A stretch of DNA of 16,297 nt from Chthoniobacterales bacterium (GTDB taxonomy: Bacteria > Verrucomicrobiota > Verrucomicrobiia > Chthoniobacterales > UBA10450). Positions 1 through 7,531 of this stretch are shown here, piece by piece; within the stretch, counting starts at the first letter, position 1; each line of letters opens with the position of its first letter. The stretch spans positions 1-16,297 of the forward strand of contig JAICXG010000037.1 in the NCBI GenBank assembly GCA_025980625.1, read 5' to 3'. The position numbers were made by a program, and so were the translations under genes. The notes beneath the pieces are model-generated. The model made no database searches, was not told the origin of the DNA, and saw only the letters and a list, made by a program, of their open reading frames with translations.

Positions 1-1
1 A

Positions 2-895
2 GGCGGGTTTGCCTTAGTGGGAAATACGACCGGGTATAGCAACGTTGCGATTGGCGACGAGGCACTTGAAGATAACACGACGGCTTTTGACAATACGGCT
101 ATTGGCACGGCCGCCCTAACGTTCAGCACCACCGGGATTCGCAATACAGCAGTCGGAGGGGGAGCAGTCGCATTTAACACCAGCGGAAGCGAAAATACCG
201 GGCTGGGTACCGGTGCGCTCAATTTCAACTCAACCGGAAGTGGCAACACGGCCGTTGGTGACTCCGCGCTTTCCGCTAACACCGACGGCAGTGGGAACAT
301 CGCGCTCGGTCAACTGGCCGGCTCGGTCACGACCGGGAGTAACAACATCGACATTGGCAACGACGGCGTCGCGGATGAGTCGGGTGTGATTCGGATCGGG
401 ACCCGCCGGACTCATGGTAAGACCTTCATTCAGGGCATTAACAAAGTGACGGTGTCAGGCGGGGTGGCCGTAGTAGTCAATAACAACGGCCAGCTTGGGA
501 CGATGACTTCCTCCGCGCGTTACAAGGAAGCGATCAAGCCGATGAAGGATGCGAGCGAAGCGATCCTGTCACTTCAACCGGTGACGTTCCGTTATAAGAA
601 GGAGTATGACTCGGAAGCGATCCCGCAGTTTGGGCTGATCGCCGAGCAGGTCGCGCAAGTGGATCCCGACCTGGTGGCGCGCGATGAAGAGGGCAAGCCT
701 TACACGGTGCGCTACGAAGCGGTCAACGCGATGCTGCTCAACGAGTTTCTCAAAGAACATCGCAGGGTGGAGAAGCAGGCGAAGAAGATCGAACAGTTAG
801 AGTCAGCCTTACTGAAGCAGGCGGACGATCTGCGCGCGATCAATGCCCGGCTACAATCCAGTACGCCGACGCAGCGTCTGGTGGAAAATCGCTAA
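2..895 (+). CDS. Surface/adhesin-like protein with YadA-type head repeats and C-terminal peptidase S74 chaperone domain (5' end outside window)
   Basis: The frame is open to the left window edge and the residues before the first possible GTG (17) already fit the repeat, so the gene starts upstream. The first ~110 residues are degenerate repeats of about 22 residues carrying N-T-A-(I/V)-G and G-x-x-A-L motifs, as in left-handed beta-roll heads of trimeric adhesins and tail-fibre-like proteins. After a short linker comes an intramolecular chaperone of the endosialidase (S74) type: Ser codons at 509-514 followed by SARYKEAI with Lys at 524-526, then PVTFRYK and FGLIAEQV. In the family a Ser-Lys pair performs self-cleavage after the fibre trimerises. 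The last ~45 residues (EHRRVEKQ onward) form a coiled coil, usual after S74. It is probably exported, but the signal peptide is not visible. Family call is firm; the biological role is unknown. Confidence 0.85.
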   Translation, partial: GGFALVGNTTGYSNVAIGDEALEDNTTAFDNTAIGTAALTFSTTGIRNTAVGGGAVAFNTSGSENTGLGTGALNFNSTGSGNTAVGDSALSANTDGSGNIALGQLAGSVTTGSNNIDIGNDGVADESGVIRIGTRRTHGKTFIQGINKVTVSGGVAVVVNNNGQLGTMTSSARYKEAIKPMKDASEAILSLQPVTFRYKKEYDSEAIPQFGLIAEQVAQVDPDLVARDEEGKPYTVRYEAVNAMLLNEFLKEHRRVEKQAKKIEQLESALLKQADDLRAINARLQSSTPTQRLVENR

Positions 896-901
896 CTGCG
901 A

Positions 902-1186
902 TTACTCCTCTTCCTTCGCCATCTGATAAAGCCGGGTCGCCCCGTAGATGAGCAACGCAGGCTTGAGCGCCTTCAGGAGTAGCCGAAGGACAAGTGTCAA
1001 GATGCGAAAGACCGGCAGGCGATCGATCAGGAACCCGGCCGCCACCCCGTAGAGGAGCGCTTTGCTCGGGTTTTCCCGCACGAAATCCTCGGTTTGCGCT
1101 TTGACCTCGTCCCACTGCTCTTTGGTGTAACGGAGCCCGCGCTCCGCGAAATCTCCGGTCGCTGCAGTCACTTCTTCGCTCTCCAT
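902..1186 (-). CDS. Small YqjD/ElaB (DUF883)-like membrane-anchored protein
   Basis: A 94-residue protein if started at the ATG at 1186, which has an AGGG just upstream; an in-frame GTG at 1204 would add six residues. The N-terminal half is charged and helical (GDFAERG, YTKEQWDEVKAQTEDFVRENP). The motif FVRENPSKALLYGVAAGFLIDRL resembles the glycine-rich C-terminal membrane segment of YqjD/ElaB/DUF883 proteins, which anchor to the inner membrane and in E. coli associate with ribosomes. A second hydrophobic stretch (LTLVLRLLLKALKPALLIYG) follows. It converges on the S74 gene with only six bases between stops, and lies 51 bases beyond the stop of the leftward methyltransferase, so the two leftward genes may share a transcript. 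The function here is inferred from weak family resemblance only. Confidence 0.6.
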   Translation of the reverse strand: MESEEVTAATGDFAERGLRYTKEQWDEVKAQTEDFVRENPSKALLYGVAAGFLIDRLPVFRILTLVLRLLLKALKPALLIYGATRLYQMAKEEE

Positions 1187-1237
1187 ATGCCCTAATGTTC
1201 GCACAAGGCGCCGGTTTTGCGCGTCTCCAAAATCCCT

Positions 1238-2161
1238 TCAGCGCAGCAGCATCCAGACTGAGCGGGCGCCGGCGCCGGGTGGGAAATCGGGGAGCGGCAC
1301 GCCGCGGATGAACTGGGCGGCGCGCCGGGTAGCTTTGAGACAAAAGCGGCCCATCACTTCGAGCGCTCGTTCATCCAGTCGGGTGCAATTGGTCGAGAGC
1401 AAAATCTTCGCCTCGCGCTGCGCTACCTCCAAAGCGGTGAGAAGCAGCTTTTCGAAGTCGCGCTCAACCTGCCAGGCGCGGCCGGTGCGCGAACGGGAAA
1501 AGGTTGGCGGGTCGAGAATGATCATGTCGAATCGTTCGCCCTTGCGCGCCAGGCGCGGGAGCACCGCCAGGACGTCGTCAACGAGGAAGCGATGGCGATC
1601 GGTCGCGAGCCGGTTAAGCATGAAATTGTCGCGGCCGCGATGGAGCGATTTTTTCGAGAAATCGATGCTCAGGGTTTCCGCGCCGGTCAGCCCGGCAACG
1701 ACCGAGAACGAGCAGGTGTAGGCGAAACAGTTGAGAAGCCGCCGCGGAGCGCTTCGCCTAACGAATTGCCGATTCTCCCGCTGGTCAATGAAGAGCCCGC
1801 TCGAATAGCCGGCTCCGAAATCGATCGCATAACAAACCTGCCGTTCGAGCACCGTGCTGCGGAGCGACGCCGCCGGATCGCCCGAGATGAGCTGCGGTGG
1901 AAGGCGCTCCGCGTTTTGCTTTGGCAAAAACCGCCCGAAGACGCGCTCGAAACGAACGTTGGCGAGGAGCGCCCACTGCGCGAGTTCGCGCAGGATGTCA
2001 TCGCGCGCGATTTCCGTTTTGTAGGAAACGAGCACATCGGCTCCGTAGCGCTCGACCCAGCCTTCCGCTTTGGTGCAGAGCCGGCAGGCCTCCGTTTTCT
2101 CATTCGCGAAATCGCGCACGAGACCGAAATCGATCCAATCCTTCATCCGTTTGCCTGCCAT
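1238..2161 (-). CDS. Class I SAM-dependent methyltransferase, RlmI/YccW-like (23S rRNA cytosine-5 type)
   Basis: 307 residues. The core has the hallmarks of the RlmI/RlmL group (Methyltrans_SAM): SGLFIDQRENR, as in the (G)xxLDQRxNR motif of RlmI; the SAM-binding CFAYTCSFSVVAGLTGA followed by an acidic motif (LSIDFSKKSL); and the catalytic-region motif LDPPTFSRSR near residue 216. LLSTNCTRLD corresponds to the S-x-S/N-C motif typical of these enzymes. Family members methylate cytosine in 23S rRNA; the exact target base cannot be read from the sequence. The N-terminal PUA domain of RlmI is not evident, and the first ~90 residues are specific to this subfamily. Start at 2161 (ATG); the ATG at 2146 (MKDW) is also possible. 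It is divergent from thrB with 77 bases between. Confidence 0.8.
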   Translation of the reverse strand: MAGKRMKDWIDFGLVRDFANEKTEACRLCTKAEGWVERYGADVLVSYKTEIARDDILRELAQWALLANVRFERVFGRFLPKQNAERLPPQLISGDPAASLRSTVLERQVCYAIDFGAGYSSGLFIDQRENRQFVRRSAPRRLLNCFAYTCSFSVVAGLTGAETLSIDFSKKSLHRGRDNFMLNRLATDRHRFLVDDVLAVLPRLARKGERFDMIILDPPTFSRSRTGRAWQVERDFEKLLLTALEVAQREAKILLSTNCTRLDERALEVMGRFCLKATRRAAQFIRGVPLPDFPPGAGARSVWMLLR

Positions 2162-2238
2162 GCTGTTGCCGCTGGAAGCGCTCTCGTTAAAGTCAGAGCA
2201 GCCGTCGGCCGTTCGCCGGCAATTTCGGGCGATTTCCT

Positions 2239-3114
2239 TTGAAAAAGCAACAAGTCACGGTGCGCATCCCTGCTACCACTTCGAATCTCGGCCCGGGCTT
2301 TGATTGCCTGGGAGTCGCTCTGCAGATTTATAATTTCGTCACCATCAGGCGCGCGCTCGAGACCTCCGGCGACTGGATGGTGCGACAAGCGGCACGGCTT
2401 TTTTTCAAGACCATCGGCGAGGAGCCGTTCTCGTTTTCCTGCAACGTCGAAGGTGACGTGCCGCGTTCGCGCGGTCTTGGCAGCAGTGTGACTTTGCGCC
2501 TCGGTGTCCTCCATGCGCTCAATGAATTTTTTGAACGACCGTTGCGCCGGGAACAAATCGTCGGTCTTTGCGCCGAACTCGAAGGTCATCCCGACAATGC
2601 CGCCCCGGCCGAATTCGGCGGTTTCGTTGTGGCACGGCGCAACCGCCAGCAGAAGTTCCCGGTCGATCCGCAACTCAGTTTTGTCCTTCTTATTCCACCC
2701 TTCGAAGTGAAGACCGCGGAAGCGCGAGAAATCTTGCCTAACGAGATTAGCCGGCAGGCGGCGGTCGAATCGTGCGGCAATGCCTGCGCCATCACGGCTG
2801 CGTTCGCCAGCCGCAACTACGAGCAGCTGCGCGGGGTGCTGAGCGATCATTTGCACCAGCCTTTTCGAGCAAAATTTGTTCCGTTCCTCGATCGCGTGCT
2901 GCGGGCGGGCGAGGAGGCCGGCGCACTCGGCGGGTTCCTCAGCGGCTCGGGCTCGACCATCGCCTGTCTCACTTTGCGCGCGCCCGAGCAAGTGGCGGCG
3001 GCGATGCGCGGCGCCTCCGATTTGGCCTCAGCGGAAACGCGCATCGTTAGGGCCGACAATCACGGCGCGCGTGTTGTTATCACCCTGGTTACGTCCGATG
3101 GGTCAGTGGCTTGA
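2239..3114 (+). CDS. thrB: Homoserine kinase (GHMP kinase family)
   Basis: 291 residues, the usual length. ThrB phosphorylates L-homoserine with ATP to O-phosphohomoserine, the step before threonine synthase, in the cytoplasm. The N-terminal signature PATTSNLGPGFDCLGVAL is diagnostic. The GHMP ATP-binding loop reads RSRGLGSSV at about residue 76 (commonly GLGSSAA, so Val-Thr replaces Ala-Ala). EGHPDNAAPAEFGG and the C-terminal GGFLSGSGST complete the family motifs. The start is a TTG: the frame is closed by TAA at 2188-2190 and no ATG or GTG lies between that stop and 2239. The next gene, lpxK, starts inside the last 17 bases, so the two are probably co-transcribed and translationally coupled. 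The pairing of threonine synthesis with lipid A synthesis has no evident metabolic logic. Confidence 0.93.
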   Translation: MKKQQVTVRIPATTSNLGPGFDCLGVALQIYNFVTIRRALETSGDWMVRQAARLFFKTIGEEPFSFSCNVEGDVPRSRGLGSSVTLRLGVLHALNEFFERPLRREQIVGLCAELEGHPDNAAPAEFGGFVVARRNRQQKFPVDPQLSFVLLIPPFEVKTAEAREILPNEISRQAAVESCGNACAITAAFASRNYEQLRGVLSDHLHQPFRAKFVPFLDRVLRAGEEAGALGGFLSGSGSTIACLTLRAPEQVAAAMRGASDLASAETRIVRADNHGARVVITLVTSDGSVA

Positions 3115-4288
3115 ACGTCTCGAGCAGTTCGCGATCGACGTCATTCTCGGGCGTCGCCATGGCATGCGCGCGGCGCTTCTGCGCGGGCTGCTTTACCTTC
3201 TCTCGTTAGTCTACGCCCGGCTCGTCCAACTGCGGTTGTTCCTTTATCGGAAACGCGTCTTCCGCGAGCGGGCCCTCGGCTGTCTCGTCATCAGCATCGG
3301 CAATCTCACCGTCGGCGGCACGGGCAAGACTCCGATCGTGGAAAAATTTGCCCGCGCGCTGGAAGCGGGCGGCCGCCGGGTCGCGATTCTCAGCCGCGGT
3401 TACAAAAGTGTGGCGAAACCATCGAAGCGCACTTGGCTCGACCGGATTCGCGGGAACGCGCCCGACCCGCCGCGCATCGTCTCCGATGGCAAATCGCTCC
3501 TCCTCGATTCCCTCACTGCCGGCGACGAGCCTTACATGCTCGGGAAAAATTTGAAGGACGTGATCGTGCTCGTGGACAAGGACCGCGTGAAAAGCGGGCT
3601 CTACGCCATTGGCGAGATGAAAGCCGACACGTTGCTGCTCGATGATGGCCTGCAATATCTCCATCTCAAGCATCGGCTCGATATCGTCCTGATCGATCGG
3701 CAGGCGCCGTTTGGAAATGAATTGCTCCTCCCGCGCGGAACCTTGCGCGAGCCGCCGCGCAACCTGCGCCGCGCGAGTTACATCTTCATCACCAAAAGCA
3801 CGGGCGAGCCTAACGATGAGTTGATCGCGCGCATCCGGCGTTACAACCGCACCGCCGAAATTATCGAATGCGCGCACCAGCCGCTCTTTTTGCAGGACGT
3901 TTACTCCGGCGAACAACTGCCGCTCGATCGTCTCGCGAACACTTATGTCGGATCCTTTTGCGGGATCGCCGCCCCGGAGAGCTTTGAGGACGGGCTGCGC
4001 AAGCTCGGCGCCAAACTCGAGCTGACGAAACGTTTCGCCGACCACCACCGTTACAGCGAGGGCGAGCTCCAGCGCTTCATCAATCGCTGTCTTCGACGCG
4101 ATGTCGACATGATTGTCACGACCGAGAAGGATGCGGTCCGTTTCCCCCGCCTGACCAAACCGGAAGTGCCGATTTATTTTTTGCGGGTGGAAATTCTCAT
4201 CCTGAGCGGCCACGAAACCTGGGAGCACTGCGTCGCCCGCATCTGCCAGCCGCAACCGATGCTCTCGCCGGAAAGGTTCTTCTCATGA
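3098..4288 (+). CDS. lpxK: Tetraacyldisaccharide 4'-kinase (lipid A biosynthesis)
   Basis: 396 residues from the ATG at 3098. The open frame extends 222 bases further upstream inside thrB, but MGQWLERLEQF is the natural LpxK-type start. LpxK phosphorylates the 4' position of the lipid A disaccharide at the inner membrane. Seen: an N-terminal hydrophobic segment (LRGLLYLLSLVYARLVQL), the Walker A loop in GNLTVGGTGKTP (Lys at residue 77), RVAILSRGYK, and the DDGLQ motif at 182-186 (family DDGFQ). LPRGTLREP and the C-terminal VTTEKDAVRF are also typical. It is somewhat longer than the ~330-residue enterobacterial enzyme, with extra sequence around residues 106-120 and at the C-terminus. It overlaps thrB by 17 bases. 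Its presence implies a Gram-negative outer membrane with LPS. Confidence 0.93.
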   Translation: MGQWLERLEQFAIDVILGRRHGMRAALLRGLLYLLSLVYARLVQLRLFLYRKRVFRERALGCLVISIGNLTVGGTGKTPIVEKFARALEAGGRRVAILSRGYKSVAKPSKRTWLDRIRGNAPDPPRIVSDGKSLLLDSLTAGDEPYMLGKNLKDVIVLVDKDRVKSGLYAIGEMKADTLLLDDGLQYLHLKHRLDIVLIDRQAPFGNELLLPRGTLREPPRNLRRASYIFITKSTGEPNDELIARIRRYNRTAEIIECAHQPLFLQDVYSGEQLPLDRLANTYVGSFCGIAAPESFEDGLRKLGAKLELTKRFADHHRYSEGELQRFINRCLRRDVDMIVTTEKDAVRFPRLTKPEVPIYFLRVEILILSGHETWEHCVARICQPQPMLSPERFFS

Positions 4289-4301
4289 TGAAAAAGACGA
4301 C

Positions 4302-4383
4302 GAATCAGGAAAGCAGGAACGAACAGGTGCGATTTGGTTTGCGAGCCGCTGCGTATTTTCCTGCTTTCGTATTTTCCTGATTC
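4302..4383. repeat. Intergenic inverted repeat with an internal 12-bp direct repeat
   Basis: Between lpxK and the polymerase gene. GAATCAGGAA-AGCAGGAA (4302-4319) can pair with TTCCTGCT (4358-4365) and TTCCTGATTC (4374-4383), giving an 18-bp stem with a 7-nt bulge and a 38-nt loop. The right arm is itself a near-duplication: CGTATTTTCCTG occurs at 4352-4363 and again at 4368-4379. It could act as a bidirectional terminator or transcript-stabilising hairpin, or be a member of a dispersed repeat family. No T-run immediately follows the stem. Confidence 0.75.
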
Positions 4384-4395
4384 ATTCTTTCTGCC

Positions 4396-5313
4396 ATGAC
4401 CCAAAAAGCCGAACTCGTCGTCGAAGGCCGCAAACTCGCGGTCTCGAATCTCGACAAGGTGCTTTATCCCAAAGCCGGATTCACCAAGGGCGAGATGATT
4501 CATTATTACATCCAGATCGCCCCCGTCCTCCTCCCACACCTGAAAGATCGCCCCCTAACGATGAAACGTTACCCTAACGGAGTCGAGGCAGAGTTCTTTT
4601 ATGAAAAAAACTGCCCTTCGCATCGGCCCAAGTGGGTCCGGACCGCGACGGTCTGGAGCGAAGGCAACCAGCGCAACATGGATTATTGTCTTGCCCAGGA
4701 TTTGCCGACACTCATCTGGGCCGCCAACCTCGCCGACATCGAGCTGCACACTTCGCTCTCGCGCAAACAAGACGTCGCCCGCCCCACGATGATGGTCTTC
4801 GATCTCGATCCGGGCGCGCCGGCCGACATCGTGCAGTGCTGCCAAGTCGGGCTCTGGCTGCGCGACATTTTGCAGGGATTGAAACTGAAAAGCTGGGCGA
4901 AAACTTCCGGCTCAAAAGGATTGCAGGTTTACGTGCCGCTTAACACGCCGGTCACTTACGACCAGACCAAAGCTCTCTCGCATGATCTGGCCGAGTATCT
5001 CGAACGCGAGCATCCGAAACTGATCGTCTCGAAGATGTCGAAGGCGTTGCGGAAAGGAAAAATTTTCGTCGACTGGAGCCAGAACGACGAACACAAAACA
5101 ACCATTTGCGTTTACTCGCTGCGCGCGAAAGAGCAGCCGACGGTATCGACGCCGGTGACATGGGAGGAAGTGGAAGAATGCGCGCGCAAAAAAAAGGCGC
5201 AGCTGCTGGTTTTTCGCTGTGAGCAAACAGTCGCCCGGGTCGAGAAAATGGGTGATCTGTTCGAGCCGATTGAAACGCTGAAGCAAAAGTTCCCGAAAAA
5301 ATGGCAGCTCTGA
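4396..5313 (+). CDS. Stand-alone LigD-type polymerase domain protein (archaeo-eukaryotic primase superfamily, NHEJ type)
   Basis: 305 residues, the size of a single LigD PolDom. In bacterial non-homologous end joining this domain fills gaps and adds ribo- or deoxynucleotides at broken DNA ends recruited by Ku. Motifs in order: NLDKVLYPKAGFTKGEMIHYY and RPLTMKRYPNG near the N-terminus; the metal-binding FDLDPG with D136 and D138; the substrate-binding TSGSKGLQVYVPL at 170-182; and the third metal ligand in FVDWSQN (D226). All three catalytic aspartates are present. Position 177 is Gln where many LigD proteins have His in SGxKGxH. No ligase or 3'-phosphoesterase domain is fused and no ku gene is in the window. 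The gene is flanked on both sides by inverted-repeat elements. No Shine-Dalgarno sequence is visible before the ATG. Confidence 0.9.
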   Translation: MTQKAELVVEGRKLAVSNLDKVLYPKAGFTKGEMIHYYIQIAPVLLPHLKDRPLTMKRYPNGVEAEFFYEKNCPSHRPKWVRTATVWSEGNQRNMDYCLAQDLPTLIWAANLADIELHTSLSRKQDVARPTMMVFDLDPGAPADIVQCCQVGLWLRDILQGLKLKSWAKTSGSKGLQVYVPLNTPVTYDQTKALSHDLAEYLEREHPKLIVSKMSKALRKGKIFVDWSQNDEHKTTICVYSLRAKEQPTVSTPVTWEEVEECARKKKAQLLVFRCEQTVARVEKMGDLFEPIETLKQKFPKKWQL

Positions 5314-5321
5314 GGGGGAAC

Positions 5322-5394
5322 CGTGGATCGAGAATCGTGAATCGTTACATCGGAAGCGCGGCCTCGATTCACGATCCACGATTCACGATTCACG
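5322..5394. repeat. Intergenic dyad made of 7-bp tandem units (CGATTCA / its complement)
   Basis: Between the polymerase gene and the monooxygenase. The right arm (5365-5394) is four tandem heptamers of consensus CGATTCA, one with C for T, plus CG. The left arm (5322-5344) is three heptamers in inverse orientation (CGTGGAT, CGAGAAT, CGTGAAT) plus CG. The arms, separated by 20 bases, can fold into a hairpin of about 23 bp with a few mismatches, and the register can slip by seven. Such an arrangement fits a terminator or transcript-protecting hairpin, or a dispersed heptamer-repeat family. Confidence 0.8.
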
Positions 5395-5421
5395 CTCTCC
5401 TCATGTGTTACCGTCATCCAC

Positions 5422-7040
5422 ATGCCAGCTGATGCCTCGCTTCCGCTCGTAGTCGGCGCCGGTCCCGTTGGCCTAACGATGGCTAACGAACTGGTGCGTC
5501 ACGGAGTGCGCTGCCGCATCATCGAGCGCGCCGCGGAGCGTGCGCAAACTTCCAGGGCGCTCGCGATTTTTCCTCGCACCCTCGAAGCGTTTGAGACGAT
5601 GGGGCTGGCCGGGCGTTTCCTGGAGGCGGCCATCGTATCCACGGGCTCTCCCTTTATCATCGCGAGGATCGGATCGCGCAGATCGAGCTTACCTCTGTGC
5701 CGAGCCCGTATCCTTTCGTTCTCGCGCTGCCGCAGTCCGAGACGGAACGGTTTTTGAGCGAAAACCTCGCGGCTGCCGGAGTCGAAGTGGAGCGCAACCT
5801 CGAGCTGACCAGTTTGACCCAGACAAGTGAGATGGTGCGGGCGGTGCTGCGACACAGCGATGGGCGCGAGGAAATCGTGGAAACATCCTGGCTGATCGGT
5901 TGCGACGGCGCCCACAGCAGCACCCGGCATCAACTCGGGATGCAATTTGAAGGCGCGCAATTCGAGGAGAGTTTCATTCTCGCCGATGTCCAGTTGGATT
6001 CATCGCTCGCGCGGGACCGGCTGCATCTTTTTTTCGCCGAGGAAGGCATTCTCGGGATCATCCCTTTCGCGCCAAACCGCTGTCGCATCATCGCCAACAT
6101 TCCGCCGGAATCGCGCAATCAGACGTTGCCGGACGTGACGCTCGGCGACGTCCAGGGATTGATCGATCGCCGCGCGTCGGCCGCCTGCCGGGTGAGCGAT
6201 CCTGTCTGGCTCTCGCGCTTTGATATCTCGCATCGCAAGGTCCGGCAGTTTCGCCAACTGCGCGTCTTTCTCGCCGGGGACGCGGCCCACATCCACAGCC
6301 CGGCGGGCGGGCAGGGGATGAACACCGGCATCCAGGACGCCTGCAATCTCGCCTGGAAACTTGCTCTCGTCGTTAGGGGGATCTCGCCGGCGCAATTGTT
6401 AGGCAGTTATCATCTGGAGCGTAATCCGGTCGCAAGCGGCGTCATCAACCTGACGGATCGGATCACGCGCCTGGCCACGGTGCGCAGCTCGGTCGCGCAG
6501 AGCGTGCGCGATTTTCTTCTCCCGATGGTGAGCGGGATCGATTTTGTCGGCGAAAAGATTGCCGATCGCCTGGCCGAATTGGACGTGAGTTATCGCAACA
6601 GCCCGATTGTCGAGAATCACGGCGCCGGCCGAAGCAAGGCAGGAGAGCGCGCGCCCGACGCCGAGCTGCGGGATGAAGAAAACCAGGCGCGGCGCTTGTT
6701 TGAGCTCTTCCGCGCGCCACGACACATCCTGCTCCTGTTTCTTGGGGCAACCGGCGCGGCGAATGAAAAAGCCCATGAACTCAGCGCGACGCTCGCTGGT
6801 CTGCCCGAGAATGCGATCGACAGCTACCGCATCGCCCGCGGCCTAACGAATGATCCGGCGGAGCTGCGCGACCTCAGCGGGCTCGCCCACGCCGCCTACG
6901 GTCTCGTCGAGGGCGGGATCGTGCTCGTTAGGCCGGATGGTTACATCGGTTATCGGAGCGACGATTTCGATCCACTCAAGTTACGCGCCTATCTCGCGCG
7001 AATTTTTAATCTCGCGCCCGTTCCAGCGGCCGTGAGCTGA
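5422..7040 (+). pseudogene. FAD-dependent monooxygenase (class A aromatic hydroxylase type), interrupted by a single-base frameshift
   Basis: Adding one base near 5628-5630 joins two frames (5422-5757 and one reaching 7040) into a 539-residue protein. The restored junction reads LEAGHRIHGLSLYHRE, whereas the actual sequence leaves frame after LEA; a GGG run reduced to GG explains it. Family motifs are all present: the FAD dinucleotide-binding LVVGAGPVGLTMANEL, the DG motif LIGCDGAHSST, and the GD motif FLAGDAAHIHSPAGGQGMNTGIQDA. A thioredoxin-like C-terminal domain (from about 6700) is usual in PheA/TfdB/MhpA-type hydroxylases. These enzymes use NAD(P)H and O2 to hydroxylate aromatic or polyketide substrates; the substrate is not predictable. 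Otherwise the gene looks undecayed, so the lesion is either very recent or an assembly error. It converges on the next gene with 14 bases between. Confidence 0.85.
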
Positions 7041-7054
7041 CCTAGCTGCCTGGG

Positions 7055-7315
7055 TTATCCTCGAAGCGCGTAGTGTCCGTGGACCCAGACACGCCGGCCA
7101 TGCCGACGTCCCCAGTGGCCGGATATCCAAACCCAGCGGCGGCCATGCTCAATGTAGTACGGCCCGTGCACATAATAAGGTTGGTCGCCGACCGCGACAG
7201 TGACTTCGCCTGCGACCGGGCCGGGCGGTGGTGGCGCAGGCGGACCAGCATAGTACGGAGCGCAAGCATCGGCGCCAAGGAGAGCGCCGAGCGAGAGAAT
7301 TAAGAGTTTCTTCAT
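7055..7315 (-). CDS. Small exported WXXGXW-repeat protein
   Basis: 86 residues. The N-terminus MKKLLILSLGALLGADAC is a signal peptide; ADAC is a poor lipobox, so lipidation is uncertain. A proline-rich linker (PPAPPPPGPV) follows, then VGDQPYYVHGPYYIEHG and two copies of a WxxGxW/Y motif, WVWISGHW and RVWVHGHY, as in the WXXGXW repeat family of small periplasmic or surface proteins rich in Trp, His and Arg. Function is unknown. It is divergent from the permease; the 216 bases between include a 7-bp hairpin and one CCTAACGA motif. No Shine-Dalgarno sequence is clear before the ATG. Confidence 0.7.
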   Translation of the reverse strand: MKKLLILSLGALLGADACAPYYAGPPAPPPPGPVAGEVTVAVGDQPYYVHGPYYIEHGRRWVWISGHWGRRHGRRVWVHGHYALRG

Positions 7316-7329
7316 AGGAATGATCGACG

Positions 7330-7347
7330 GAAAAGCATGCGCTTTTC
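7330..7347. other. Perfect 7-bp inverted repeat upstream of the WXXGXW gene
   Basis: GAAAAGC at 7330-7336 and GCTTTTC at 7341-7347 are exact complements around a 4-nt ATGC centre, 15 bases upstream of the leftward ATG at 7315. This suits an operator or a 5'-UTR hairpin for the small exported protein. No other evidence. Confidence 0.35.
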
Positions 7348-7531
7348 TTCAAGTAACAATCGACAGCGTGGCAGTCAGAGGATGGGTTTTCGTTCGCGCT
7401 CGGCTGTGTTCGCGCGAGGTACAATCCTTCTAACCGATCATCATTCGCTGCTACCCGATCGTGCCTAACGAGTCGATCTGCATCACCGGCGGATTTGAAA
7501 CCGGCGCAGCCCGCCGCTAGATCAAAGGCCA

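Noticed and set aside
1592..2242. 216-codon plus-strand frame opposite the methyltransferase gene
   Set aside because: It is the antisense of a gene with clear methyltransferase motifs and has no motifs of its own.
2143..2991. 282-codon minus-strand frame opposite thrB
   Set aside because: Shadow of thrB; it also runs into the methyltransferase start, and no family features are seen.
3206..4255. 349-codon minus-strand frame opposite lpxK
   Set aside because: Antisense to lpxK, composition-driven (Ala/Glu/Arg-rich), no recognisable motif.
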